From Lachnotalea sp041821265 (GTDB lineage Bacteria; Bacillota; Clostridia; Lachnospirales; Lachnospiraceae), in the NCBI GenBank assembly GCA_041821265.1, contig JBGUEQ010000002.1:62001-126000 (forward strand): 64,000 nucleotides of DNA, given 5' to 3'. Below the pieces are notes generated by a model. It searched no databases. It saw only the letters and a list, made by a program, of their open reading frames with translations, and was not told the origin of the DNA. A program made the translations under genes and the position numbers. Within the stretch, counting starts at the first letter, position 1. Each line of letters begins with the position of its first letter. This document shows, one piece after another, positions 27,756-36,800 of the stretch.

Positions 27756-28784
27756 TTGAAAATAATTTTGGCATTAATAATTTTTAGTCTTATTGTTATT
27801 ATTCATGAAATGGGACATTTTCTTTTAGCGAAAAAGAATGGTATCTATGTAACTGAATTTTCACTTGGAATGGGTCCAAGAATAGTAAGTTTTACAAAAG
27901 GTGAAACGAGATATTCAATCAAAATATTACCATTTGGTGGATCTTGTATGATGCTTGGTGAAGACGGAGCAAGTGAAGATGATCGTTCTTTTGGACAAAA
28001 GTCAGTGTGGGCAAGAATATCGGTAGTTGCAGCAGGCCCTATATTTAATTTTATATTAGCTTTCGTACTTTCTTTATTTATAATAGGGAGTATAGGTTAT
28101 GATTCGCCTACCATTTATCAGGTAAAAGATGGATATCCAGCTCAGGAAGCAGGGATACAAGCAGGAGATAAAATCATAAAGATCAATAATGAGCGAATTC
28201 ATTTATACAGAGAAATAACGGTCTATGGACAGTTTAATCAAGGAAAAACAGCAACGATTGTATATGAAAGAGCTGGGCAACAATATAGTGTAACTCTGGA
28301 GCCCGAATTAAATGCAGAGACAGGAACTTATCTTTACGGTCTTTTAGGAGGATCAAGAGTGAAGGGAAATGCAATTACAACGATTAAGTATAGTGCATAT
28401 GAAGTAAAGTATTGGATTGTTACAACAGTGAAGAGTTTAGGTATGATTTTTAAGGGAAAAGTAACGGCAGATGATGTCCAAGGGCCAGTAGGACTTGTAA
28501 ATACAATTGGTCAAACTTACGAAGAAAGCAAAAGTGATGGAGCTTTTTATGTATGGATTAATATGCTAAATTTATCCATTCTTTTAACTGCAAATTTGGG
28601 TGTAATGAATTTACTTCCACTACCTGCATTAGATGGCGGAAGATTGGTATTTTTATTTATTGAAGCAATTAGAGGAAAAGCGATTGATCAAGAAAAAGAA
28701 GGTATGGTTCATTTTGTTGGATTAATGCTACTTATGGCACTCATGGTATTTGTAATGTTTAACGATATAAAACATTTATTTTAA
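27756..28784 (+). CDS. rseP: Site-2 protease RseP-like zinc metalloprotease
   Basis: A 342-residue membrane protease. The active-site HEMGH is in the first helix, the PDZ domain lies at about residues 110-190 (GYPAQEAGIQAGDKIIKINN), and the LPLPALDGGRLVFLFIE motif is near the C-terminus. It would cut membrane-spanning anti-sigma or signal peptides. The probable start is TTG at 27756, after an AAAGCAGGTG site; an in-frame TTG 18 bases upstream would overlap dxr. Confidence 0.9.
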   Translation: MKIILALIIFSLIVIIHEMGHFLLAKKNGIYVTEFSLGMGPRIVSFTKGETRYSIKILPFGGSCMMLGEDGASEDDRSFGQKSVWARISVVAAGPIFNFILAFVLSLFIIGSIGYDSPTIYQVKDGYPAQEAGIQAGDKIIKINNERIHLYREITVYGQFNQGKTATIVYERAGQQYSVTLEPELNAETGTYLYGLLGGSRVKGNAITTIKYSAYEVKYWIVTTVKSLGMIFKGKVTADDVQGPVGLVNTIGQTYEESKSDGAFYVWINMLNLSILLTANLGVMNLLPLPALDGGRLVFLFIEAIRGKAIDQEKEGMVHFVGLMLLMALMVFVMFNDIKHLF

Positions 28785-28819
28785 TGATAAAAAGTTCGCT
28801 ATGCGGACTTTTTATCATT
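28783..28819 (+). terminator. Hairpin terminator after rseP
   Basis: A perfect 13-base stem, AATGATAAAAAGT with ACTTTTTATCATT, whose T-rich descending arm could serve as the U-tract. It overlaps the rseP stop. Confidence 0.6.
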
Positions 28820-28851
28820 AAATATAGTGTGACACCTATGTTAATGCTCAT

Positions 28852-28890
28852 TAACGTTGCTATGGACCGTAAGGCTTCATAGCAACGTTA
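28852..28890 (+). other. Perfect 13-base hairpin upstream of ispG
   Basis: TAACGTTGCTATG (28852-28864) pairs with CATAGCAACGTTA (28878-28890) around a 13-base loop. No T-run follows, so it is not a classical terminator. It lies 46 bases before the ispG start and could be a leader structure or a remnant of a palindromic repeat. Confidence 0.65.
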
Positions 28891-28935
28891 GATGACTGTA
28901 TCAGAGAACCAAGTAGTTTGTGAAAGGAAGATAAA

Positions 28936-29991
28936 ATGTTTAGAGATGATACGAAGGTAATTCGAATTGGAAACAAATTGATTGGAGGGGGAAATCCAAT
29001 TTTAATCCAGTCCATGACAAATACTAGAACAGATGATGTAGAAGCTACATTAAAGCAAATTAAGGCACTTACATTAGCCGGATGTGACATTATTCGATGT
29101 GCAGTCCCAGACATGAAAGCTGCCGAGGCAATTAAAGAGATTAAAAAACAGATTACAATACCACTTGTAGCAGATATTCACTTTGACTATAAACTTGCAA
29201 TTGCAGCAATGGAAAACGGTGCAGATAAGATTCGTATCAATCCTGGAAATATTGGAAGTATAGAGAAAGTAAAAGCAGTTGTTGATAAAGCAAAAGAAAA
29301 AAATATTCCAATTCGAGTAGGTGTAAATAGTGGCTCGCTAGAAAAAGAACTTCTTGAAAAATATAATGGAGTGACGGCACAAGGCTTAGTCGAAAGTGCA
29401 TTAAATAAAGTTAATATGATAGAAGAGTTAGGATATGACAATTTGGTTATTAGTATTAAATCTTCTGATGTTTTAATGTGTGTCAAGGCACATGAACTAA
29501 TAGCAAAAAAGACAAATTATCCATTACATGTAGGAATCACGGAAGCAGGTACTTTGTTGTCCGGAAATATTAAATCGTCCATAGGACTTGGAATTATTCT
29601 TGATCAAGGAATTGGAGATACGATAAGGGTATCACTAACAGGCGATCCAGTAGAAGAAATTAAATCAGCAAAATTAATTCTTAAAACATTAGGACTTAGA
29701 ACTGGGGGTATAGAGGTAGTTTCGTGTCCGACTTGTGGAAGAACGCAGATAGACTTAATCAAATTGGCAAATGATGTTGAGAATATGGTAGCGGATATAC
29801 CACTAGAGATTAAAGTTGCAGTAATGGGTTGTGTTGTAAACGGGCCTGGAGAGGCAAGAGAAGCGGACATAGGTATAGCAGGAGGAATTGGCGAAGGTTT
29901 GCTGATTAAACATGGCGAAATTATAAGAAAAATACCTGAAGAGGAACTACTTAACACATTGCGAGAAGAATTACTAAATTGGAGTGAATAG
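28936..29991 (+). CDS. ispG: HMBPP synthase IspG (flavodoxin-dependent)
   Basis: A 351-residue 4Fe-4S enzyme. The C-terminal cluster cysteines are visible: VSCPTCGRTQIDL (two Cys) and AVMGCVVNGPGEAREADIG (third). It makes HMBPP, the penultimate MEP-pathway product. Length matches bacterial IspG. A GAAAGGAAG site precedes the ATG. polC follows after 3 bases. Confidence 0.96.
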   Translation: MFRDDTKVIRIGNKLIGGGNPILIQSMTNTRTDDVEATLKQIKALTLAGCDIIRCAVPDMKAAEAIKEIKKQITIPLVADIHFDYKLAIAAMENGADKIRINPGNIGSIEKVKAVVDKAKEKNIPIRVGVNSGSLEKELLEKYNGVTAQGLVESALNKVNMIEELGYDNLVISIKSSDVLMCVKAHELIAKKTNYPLHVGITEAGTLLSGNIKSSIGLGIILDQGIGDTIRVSLTGDPVEEIKSAKLILKTLGLRTGGIEVVSCPTCGRTQIDLIKLANDVENMVADIPLEIKVAVMGCVVNGPGEAREADIGIAGGIGEGLLIKHGEIIRKIPEEELLNTLREELLNWSE

Positions 29992-29994
29992 TAA

Positions 29995-32900
29995 ATGGGT
30001 AAACTGTTTTTTGAGGCATTTCAAAATTTGAAATTAAATAGTAATTTACAAAGTCTCATGGAAGAGGTGGAAATTACAAAGATTTCTTCCAATACTAAAA
30101 GAGATTTTATTCGTGTTTACTTAATTAGCAAAAGACTAATTGAGAAAAAGGAAATTTTTGAAATTGAAAAAGAAATTAAAAATCAATTATTTCCCACTGC
30201 CAAATTAAAAATTAAGATATTAGAAACATTTCAGCTATCAGAACAATACACACCTACAAAGCTCATGAAGGCCTATAGAAGCAGCGTTCTTGATGAATTG
30301 AGAGAATACAGTATGCTGGAATACAATCTGTTTAATATGGCTAAATGGGAATTCGAAAATGAGAAGATTTTAAATCTAAAGCTTGAAAATTCTGTTGTTG
30401 CAATGAGTAAATCAGAAGAACTGATTAGAATATTGGACAAGATTTTTAATGAACGATGTGGTTTTAAAATCCAGGTTAATGTAGAATTCGAAGAACCGAA
30501 ATCTAGCAAAGCTAGAAAAATGAGTGAAAAGAAAATCGAGCAAGAAATAGCATTAATCGTAAGTCAGTCTTCGATTAATCCTAGTGATAATTCAGAAGAG
30601 TATGAACAAACCAATGATGGACAAAATGATTCATATGAGAAATCAATACAACAAGATACAAATAAACCAAAGCAATCCGTACAAAAACCAAAAGAAACCA
30701 AATCTGCATTTGAAAAGAAGAATTATAATAAAGGAGGATATAGTCAATATAAAAAATCAGAAAATCCAGATGTTATTTATGGAAGAGATTTTGAAGAAGA
30801 AGAAATCACGATAGAAAGCATCGCAGGCGAAATGGGAGAAGTTGTGATTAAGGGGCAAATAATAGTTCTTGATAAGCGTGAAATTCGTAATGAGAAAACT
30901 ATAATTATGTTTGATATTACTGATTTTACAGATACCATGACTGTAAAAATGTTTGTTAAAAATGAACAGCTAGACGAAATTCTAGTAGGTGTAAAAAAAG
31001 GTGCTTTTCTTAAAATTAAAGGAATCACAACCGTGGATAAATTCGATAGTGAGCTTACGATCGCCTCTATTGTAGGAATTAAAAAAATTCCTGATTTTAC
31101 GTCAAGTAGAATGGATACTAATTACGAAAAAAGAGTAGAACTTCATTGTCATACTAAAATGAGTGATATGGATGGTGTATCTGATGTCAAGGATATTATA
31201 AAACGTGCCAAAAAATGGGGACATAAGGCGATTGCTATCACAGATCATGGAGGAGTACAAGCTTTCACAGATGCGAATCATGCAGTTGAGCATGGAGAAG
31301 ATTTTAAAGTAATATATGGAGTAGAAGCCTATTTGGTTGACGATTTAAAAGATATTATTGAAAATGCGAATGGTCAAAATTTTGAGGATACATATGTAGT
31401 GTTTGATCTTGAAACAACAGGTTTTAGTCCAATTAAGAATAAAATAATTGAGATTGGTGCTATTAAGATAGTGAAAGGTGAAGTAGTTGATAAATATAGT
31501 ACTTTTGTCAATCCAATCGTTCCAATTCCTTTTGAAATAGAAAAGCTTACTGGAATTAATGATGCGATGGTTATTAATGAACCTGTAATAGAGGATATTT
31601 TACCTAAATTTATGGAATTTTGTAAAGGCGCAGTTATGGTTGCACATAATGCAAGCTTCGATATGAGCTTTATCAAGGCTAATTGCGACAAGGTAGGATT
31701 AGAATGTAAGTTTACCATAGTTGATACCGTAGCAATGGCACGGCTTCTTTTGCCTACTTTAAATAGGTTTAAACTAGATACAGTAGCTAAGGCATTAGGT
31801 GTTTCGTTAGAGAATCATCATAGAGCGGTTGATGATGCAGCATGTACAGCTGAAATATTTCTGAAATTTATTGAGTTACTAAAGGAAAGAGATATCTATG
31901 ATTTAAATAAAGTGAATAAGGCTGGTGGGATGTCAGTTAATACAATCAAGAAACTTCCAACATTTCATGCAATTATTATGGCCAAAAATGATACTGGGAG
32001 GCTTAATCTATATAAATTAATATCATACTCACATATCAACTATTATAGTAGACGACCAAGGATACCTAAGAGTGAGTATTTAAAGCACCAAGAAGGGCTC
32101 ATAATAGGCTCAGCTTGTGAAGCAGGTGAATTATATAGGGCAGTGCTAAACGGACAGCCAGAAGAGGAAATTTCGAGGTTGGTAAATTTTTATGATTATC
32201 TGGAAATTCAGCCACTTGGTAATAATCAGTTTATGCTTCGAGATAATAAACATTCACAAATTACTTCCAATGATGATCTTATCGCAATTAATAAAAGAAT
32301 AGTGGAGCTGGGAGAACAATTTAAAAAACCAGTAGTAGCTACCTGTGATGTTCATTTTTTGGATCCAGAAGATGAAGTTTATCGTAGAATTATTATGGCA
32401 GGTAAAGGCTTCAAAGATGCAGATGACCAGGCACCCCTTTTTCTAAGAACTACAGAGGAGATGTTAAAAGAATTTGAATATTTAGGGAGCAAAAAAGCGG
32501 AAGAGGTAGTTATAACAAATACGAATAAAATAGCGGATATGGTGGATAAAATTTCACCAGTCAGGCCAGATAAATGTGCTCCTGTTATTGAAAAGTCGGA
32601 TCAGACACTTCGTAATATTTGTTATGACAAGGCACATGAAATATATGGAGATAATTTGCCAGAAGTAGTAACAGAAAGACTGGAAAGAGAACTAAACTCT
32701 ATTATATCGAATGGTTTTGCAGTTATGTATATCATTGCACAAAAACTAGTTTGGAAATCAAATGATGATGGCTACTTAGTTGGTTCGAGAGGATCAGTTG
32801 GCTCTTCTTTTGTTGCCACAATGTCAGGTATTACAGAGGTAAATCCTCTTAGACCTCATTATTATTGCACAAAATGTCATTATAGTGATTTTGATTCGGA

Positions 32901-34467
32901 TGAGGTGAAACCATATCTTGGAGGTGCAGGATGCGATATGCCAGATAAAAATTGCCCTGAATGTGGTGAATTATTAAAAAAAGAAGGATTTGATATACCA
33001 TTTGAAACTTTTTTGGGATTTAAAGGAAATAAAGAACCCGATATAGATCTTAATTTTTCAGGAGATTATCAAAGTAATGCACATAGATATACTGAGGTAA
33101 TTTTCGGAAAAGGTCAAACATTTAGAGCAGGTACAATTGGCACATTAGCTGAAAAAACTGCATTTGGATATGTTAAAAATTATTACGAAGAACGTGGTTC
33201 TCACAAAAGAAACTGTGAAATCGGAAGAATTGTCGGTGGTTGTGTAGGTGTTAGACGAACAACAGGTCAACATCCAGGTGGAATTATTGTATTACCACAT
33301 GGCGAAGAGATATATTCATTTACTCCGGTACAAAGACCAGCAAATGATATGACAACAGATACAATTACAACACATTTTGACTATCATTCCATTGATCATA
33401 ATTTATTAAAATTAGATATACTCGGGCACGACGATCCTACGATGATAAGAATGTTGGAAGATATTACAGGTATTGATGCCATTACAATTCCTTTAGATAA
33501 TAAGGAAGTTATGTCCTTATTTAGTAGTACAGAAGCACTTAATATAAGACCAGAAGATATAGGTGGATGTCCGTTAGGAGCACTAGGAATTCCGGAGTTT
33601 GGTACGGATTTTGTTATTCAGATGCTAATTGATACCAGACCAAAGTCATTTTCTGATTTAGTTCGTATTTCTGGATTATCACATGGAACAGATGTGTGGC
33701 TTGGAAATGCGCAAACATTAATTCAAGAGGGAAAGGCTACAATATCAACTGCCATTTGTACAAGAGATGATATTATGTCTTATCTAATTAATAAAGGGGT
33801 GGAAAGTGAACTATCTTTTACAATAATGGAAAGTGTTCGTAAAGGAAAGGGACTTAGGGATGAATGGATCGAAGCAATGACAGCAAAAGGTGTTCCAGAA
33901 TGGTATATCTGGTCTTGTAAAAAGATTAAATATATGTTTCCTAAGGCACATGCAGCAGCATATGTTATGATGGCATGGAGAATAGCATATTGTAAGGTTT
34001 TCTATCCATTGGCTTATTATGCAGCATATTTTAGTATTCGTGCATCTGGTTTTACGTATGAATTGATGTGTCAGGGAAAAGATAAGTTGGAGTATTATTT
34101 AAATGATTATAAGAAGAGAGCAGATACACTTTCTAAGAAAGAGCTTGATACATTGAAGGATATGAGAGTGGTTCAGGAAATGTATGCAAGAGGTTTTGAA
34201 TTTAAGCCAATTGATATCTATACTGCTAATGCACATCGTTTTGAAGTTGTAGATGGAAAATTAATGCCTGCATTAAGCACAATAGATGGGTTGGGTGATA
34301 AAGCAGCAGATGCAGTGGTAGAAGCAGCAAAAGATGGTAAGTTTTTATCAAAGGATGATTTTAGACAAAGAACAAAGGTAAGTAAGACTGTAATAGATTT
34401 AATGGATGATTTAGGCTTAATGGGGAATTTGACAGAATCAAATCAATTGTCGTTATTTGATTTTTAA
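29995..34467 (+). CDS. polC: DNA polymerase III alpha subunit, PolC type
   Basis: A 1490-residue replicase. In order: N-terminal domain, Lys/Gln/Ser-rich linker (about 190-250), OB fold (about 265-375), PHP domain (VELHCHTKMSDMDG near residue 381), embedded DEDDh proofreading exonuclease (YVVFDLETTGFSP near 467), rest of PHP, then palm with acidic NKEPDIDLNFSG near 1014, fingers and C-terminal motifs. PolC is the main replicative polymerase of Firmicutes. It is slightly longer than the common 1430-1450, mostly from the N-terminal linker. Confidence 0.97.
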   Translation: MGKLFFEAFQNLKLNSNLQSLMEEVEITKISSNTKRDFIRVYLISKRLIEKKEIFEIEKEIKNQLFPTAKLKIKILETFQLSEQYTPTKLMKAYRSSVLDELREYSMLEYNLFNMAKWEFENEKILNLKLENSVVAMSKSEELIRILDKIFNERCGFKIQVNVEFEEPKSSKARKMSEKKIEQEIALIVSQSSINPSDNSEEYEQTNDGQNDSYEKSIQQDTNKPKQSVQKPKETKSAFEKKNYNKGGYSQYKKSENPDVIYGRDFEEEEITIESIAGEMGEVVIKGQIIVLDKREIRNEKTIIMFDITDFTDTMTVKMFVKNEQLDEILVGVKKGAFLKIKGITTVDKFDSELTIASIVGIKKIPDFTSSRMDTNYEKRVELHCHTKMSDMDGVSDVKDIIKRAKKWGHKAIAITDHGGVQAFTDANHAVEHGEDFKVIYGVEAYLVDDLKDIIENANGQNFEDTYVVFDLETTGFSPIKNKIIEIGAIKIVKGEVVDKYSTFVNPIVPIPFEIEKLTGINDAMVINEPVIEDILPKFMEFCKGAVMVAHNASFDMSFIKANCDKVGLECKFTIVDTVAMARLLLPTLNRFKLDTVAKALGVSLENHHRAVDDAACTAEIFLKFIELLKERDIYDLNKVNKAGGMSVNTIKKLPTFHAIIMAKNDTGRLNLYKLISYSHINYYSRRPRIPKSEYLKHQEGLIIGSACEAGELYRAVLNGQPEEEISRLVNFYDYLEIQPLGNNQFMLRDNKHSQITSNDDLIAINKRIVELGEQFKKPVVATCDVHFLDPEDEVYRRIIMAGKGFKDADDQAPLFLRTTEEMLKEFEYLGSKKAEEVVITNTNKIADMVDKISPVRPDKCAPVIEKSDQTLRNICYDKAHEIYGDNLPEVVTERLERELNSIISNGFAVMYIIAQKLVWKSNDDGYLVGSRGSVGSSFVATMSGITEVNPLRPHYYCTKCHYSDFDSDEVKPYLGGAGCDMPDKNCPECGELLKKEGFDIPFETFLGFKGNKEPDIDLNFSGDYQSNAHRYTEVIFGKGQTFRAGTIGTLAEKTAFGYVKNYYEERGSHKRNCEIGRIVGGCVGVRRTTGQHPGGIIVLPHGEEIYSFTPVQRPANDMTTDTITTHFDYHSIDHNLLKLDILGHDDPTMIRMLEDITGIDAITIPLDNKEVMSLFSSTEALNIRPEDIGGCPLGALGIPEFGTDFVIQMLIDTRPKSFSDLVRISGLSHGTDVWLGNAQTLIQEGKATISTAICTRDDIMSYLINKGVESELSFTIMESVRKGKGLRDEWIEAMTAKGVPEWYIWSCKKIKYMFPKAHAAAYVMMAWRIAYCKVFYPLAYYAAYFSIRASGFTYELMCQGKDKLEYYLNDYKKRADTLSKKELDTLKDMRVVQEMYARGFEFKPIDIYTANAHRFEVVDGKLMPALSTIDGLGDKAADAVVEAAKDGKFLSKDDFRQRTKVSKTVIDLMDDLGLMGNLTESNQLSLFDF

Positions 34468-34501
34468 AAAGTTAGGAATAGAAAGTGTTTAATTTTTATT
34501 T

Positions 34502-34532
34502 GGATAAAGCCTGTAAAAATCAGGCTTTATCC
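34502..34532 (+). terminator. Terminator between polC and a convergent small gene
   Basis: A perfect 12-base stem, GGATAAAGCCTG with CAGGCTTTATCC, with GTTTT on the + side and an A/T-rich sequence on the other. It may act for both convergent genes; the last codons of the minus-strand gene lie inside it. Confidence 0.7.
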
Positions 34533-34669
34533 GTTTTGAATATAAATGCAGTAAGCAGTTTGTTAATCGTTTGAGTTAATTGGCTAGTGGTCTTTCTCCA
34601 CATTTCACACTCATATTCAAGAGTTTGAATCTCAGATTTCAGTCGCTCAATCTGTTCGCATTCATTCAT
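34520..34669 (-). CDS. 49-residue putative coiled-coil protein
   Basis: An open frame of 50 codons with an ATG 7 bases after GGAGGG. The protein starts MNECEQIERLKSEIQTLEYE and ends FIFKTDKA. The first part has a coiled-coil heptad pattern and two Cys residues; the rest is amphipathic. I do not recognise the family. The strong ribosome site and the convergent terminator make it a credible small gene. Confidence 0.65.
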   Translation of the reverse strand: MNECEQIERLKSEIQTLEYECEMWRKTTSQLTQTINKLLTAFIFKTDKA

Positions 34670-34689
34670 ATAATTCCCTCCAGTATTAT

Positions 34690-35666
34690 GCTGAATTATT
34701 AGAAACTTAATAGAATTATAAAATAAAAATGGTAAAAAGTAAATAAAAAATTAAAAATTATATTAAAAATGTAAAAAACATCTAAAATATATAGTGTTTA
34801 TTGTCGTAAATATACAAAAATTAAAAAAATAATTAAAATTCAACAAATTTACAGGTATTTCGCTTGTGTCTAAACAAGTTGTTTACAAGTAAAGGGTATT
34901 ATATATATAGTACAGAAGTATTAGAGAGATATTATAAATTATTTAAAAATACAATAAAGTTTATAAAAGTTTTACAAAGATTATTAAATATTTATAAAAT
35001 TAATAAAAATTTAATAATATAATGTAAAATATATAATTATATAAAACAATAACCGCTGGTGGGTAACCAGCGGCTTCAGCTATTGTTTTATTACTATAAT
35101 AAAAGGGAGAATTTTGCCAACCTAAATTGGCGGTTGAATATGAAAAAGTTTTATTACTATGTTTTAAATTATAATCAATGAATATGGAGAAAGTATGAAC
35201 GAAATATGAATACATAGTAAAGGTTATGAAACGTTTTTGTTACTGAACCCATTGAAAACAGTGGACATAGAGAGAAGGCAGCATATAAAATATGACATAT
35301 AAATAGAATGAATAAAGCCAATAAAGATATATATTTTCCATATAAGATAAAATATTAAAAAGTAATTGGTTAAATATTATATAAAATTCAAAAATATTGT
35401 TAATATATTAGACGATTATAACTATTGGTTATTTACAAACTCAAGATGATTTGATATACACAAAATGAAATTTTTACCATTTATATATATCAATTAGTTT
35501 CAACTAAGCAGACAAGAAATCGCTTCTAAAAAATAATTATATGCAAAAATGAAAATAATTGTTATAATTTGCATTCATGATAGTTGACAAGATGTCAAAT
35601 ACTGAATTAAAATGTAAAAGAGTGGGTTATTATATTAATACAATTAAATACCTTTGGAGGCAATGC
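34690..35666. other. AT-rich gene-free region with structured-RNA candidate
   Basis: No credible open reading frame. Most of it is A/T-rich, but a stable nested hairpin lies at 35041-35091: an 11-base outer stem (ATAAAACAATA with TATTGTTTTAT) around an 8-base GC stem (CCGCTGGT with ACCAGCGG). Smaller hairpins are GCCAACC...GGC (35116-35131) and CCATTGAAAACAGTGG (about 35248-35263). A 13-base direct repeat GTTTTATTACTAT occurs at 35085-35097 and 35148-35160. A possible promoter (TTGTTT, 17 bases, TATATA) lies near 34890-34915. It may encode a non-coding RNA; no known family is recognised. The final 90 bases hold the holA leader. Confidence 0.45.
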
Positions 35667-36644
35667 ATGAAAAATTTAAATGAAGATTTTAAAATTAATA
35701 AATTTAAGAATATGTATTTGCTTTATGGTGAAGAATCATATTTAAAGAGATTATATAAAAATAAATTAAAAATAGCATTAGTTCCATTAGATGATTCGAT
35801 GAACTACAGTTATTATGAAGGGAAAGGGATAAACCCTAATGAAATAATAGATTTGGCAGAGACAATGCCGTTTTTTGCAGATAAGAGATTAATTATTTTA
35901 GAAAACAGTGGATTCTTTAAAGAAAAATGTGATACACTTGCAGATTATTTAGAAAACCCGTCAGAAAGTACAATCTTCGTGTTTGTTGAGAGCGGAGTGG
36001 ATAAACGAGGTAGGCTATACAAAAGAGTAAAAGATAAAGGAAGAGTGGTTGAGCTTAATTATCAAGATGAAAATAGTTTGACAAGATGGATTTTGGGGAT
36101 ATTGAATAAAGAAGGTAAAAAGATAACTCAAAATGCAATGCAGTTACTATTAACTAAGACAGGTGCTGACATGGAAAACATTCAACAAGAACTTGAAAAA
36201 CTAGTTTGTTATGTGGGAGAGAAGGATAATATATCAATAGAAGATGTGGAAGAAATATGTACCACGAGAGTTACCAATAATATATTTGAGATGATTAGTG
36301 CAGTAGCAGATAAGCAGCAAAAAAAGGCGTTGGAGCTATATTATGATTTGTTAGCATTAAAGGAGCCACCAATGAGAATTCTATTCTTAATTACAAGGCA
36401 GTTTAATTTATTATTACAAGTGAAAGATTTGAAACGCCTAGGATTTGCTTCCAATGATATAGCAAAAAAAATTGGACTACCAAGTTTTGTTGTAAATAAA
36501 TATGTAGCACAATCTACTAAGTTAACGATGAAGTGGTTAAAAAATTCGTTGAATTTATGTGCGAATTCAGAGGAAGCGGTGAAAACGGGGAAGATAAATG
36601 ATGTAATGAGTTTAGAGCTTTTAATTACTGAATTTAGCAGATAA
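35667..36644 (+). CDS. holA: DNA polymerase III delta subunit
   Basis: A 325-residue clamp-loader subunit. Motifs: FKNMYLLYGEESYLKRLYK near the start, VFVESGVDKRGRLYKRVK, and the C-terminal helical domain (MRILFLITRQFNLLLQVKDL). It opens the sliding clamp. The start was set at MKNLNEDFKINK because TTTGGAGG lies 6 bases before this ATG; the frame extends 30 codons upstream without a ribosome site. Confidence 0.93.
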   Translation: MKNLNEDFKINKFKNMYLLYGEESYLKRLYKNKLKIALVPLDDSMNYSYYEGKGINPNEIIDLAETMPFFADKRLIILENSGFFKEKCDTLADYLENPSESTIFVFVESGVDKRGRLYKRVKDKGRVVELNYQDENSLTRWILGILNKEGKKITQNAMQLLLTKTGADMENIQQELEKLVCYVGEKDNISIEDVEEICTTRVTNNIFEMISAVADKQQKKALELYYDLLALKEPPMRILFLITRQFNLLLQVKDLKRLGFASNDIAKKIGLPSFVVNKYVAQSTKLTMKWLKNSLNLCANSEEAVKTGKINDVMSLELLITEFSR

Positions 36645-36720
36645 AGGAATTAAAATTATCATGTTTTAATTATAAAAAAGTAAATACTAAACAAAATGGA
36701 TTTTTTTTGAATATTAAGTG

Positions 36721-36747
36721 TTCAACAATTAAAAAATATGCTATAAT
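36721..36747 (+). promoter_or_regulatory. Extended -10 promoter before the paralogous sigma gene
   Basis: TTCAAC (36721-36726), a 15-base spacer, and TATAAT (36742-36747) preceded by TG in TGCTATAAT. The gene starts about 54 bases downstream. The extended -10 compensates for the short spacing. Confidence 0.6.
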
Positions 36748-36800
36748 GTTGTCGTTTGTCAAAAAGAGTCGAAATTATATGGAATAAAAGGGTGAAATAG

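Noticed and set aside
35137..35181. Tiny 13-codon frame MKKFYYYVLNYNQ in the gap
   Set aside because: Too short and without a good ribosome site; within the possible RNA.
35000..35215. 71-codon minus-strand frame in the polC-holA gap (MYSYFVHTFS...)
   Set aside because: No ribosome site; it runs through the strong nested hairpin, and its composition is typical of AT-rich noise.
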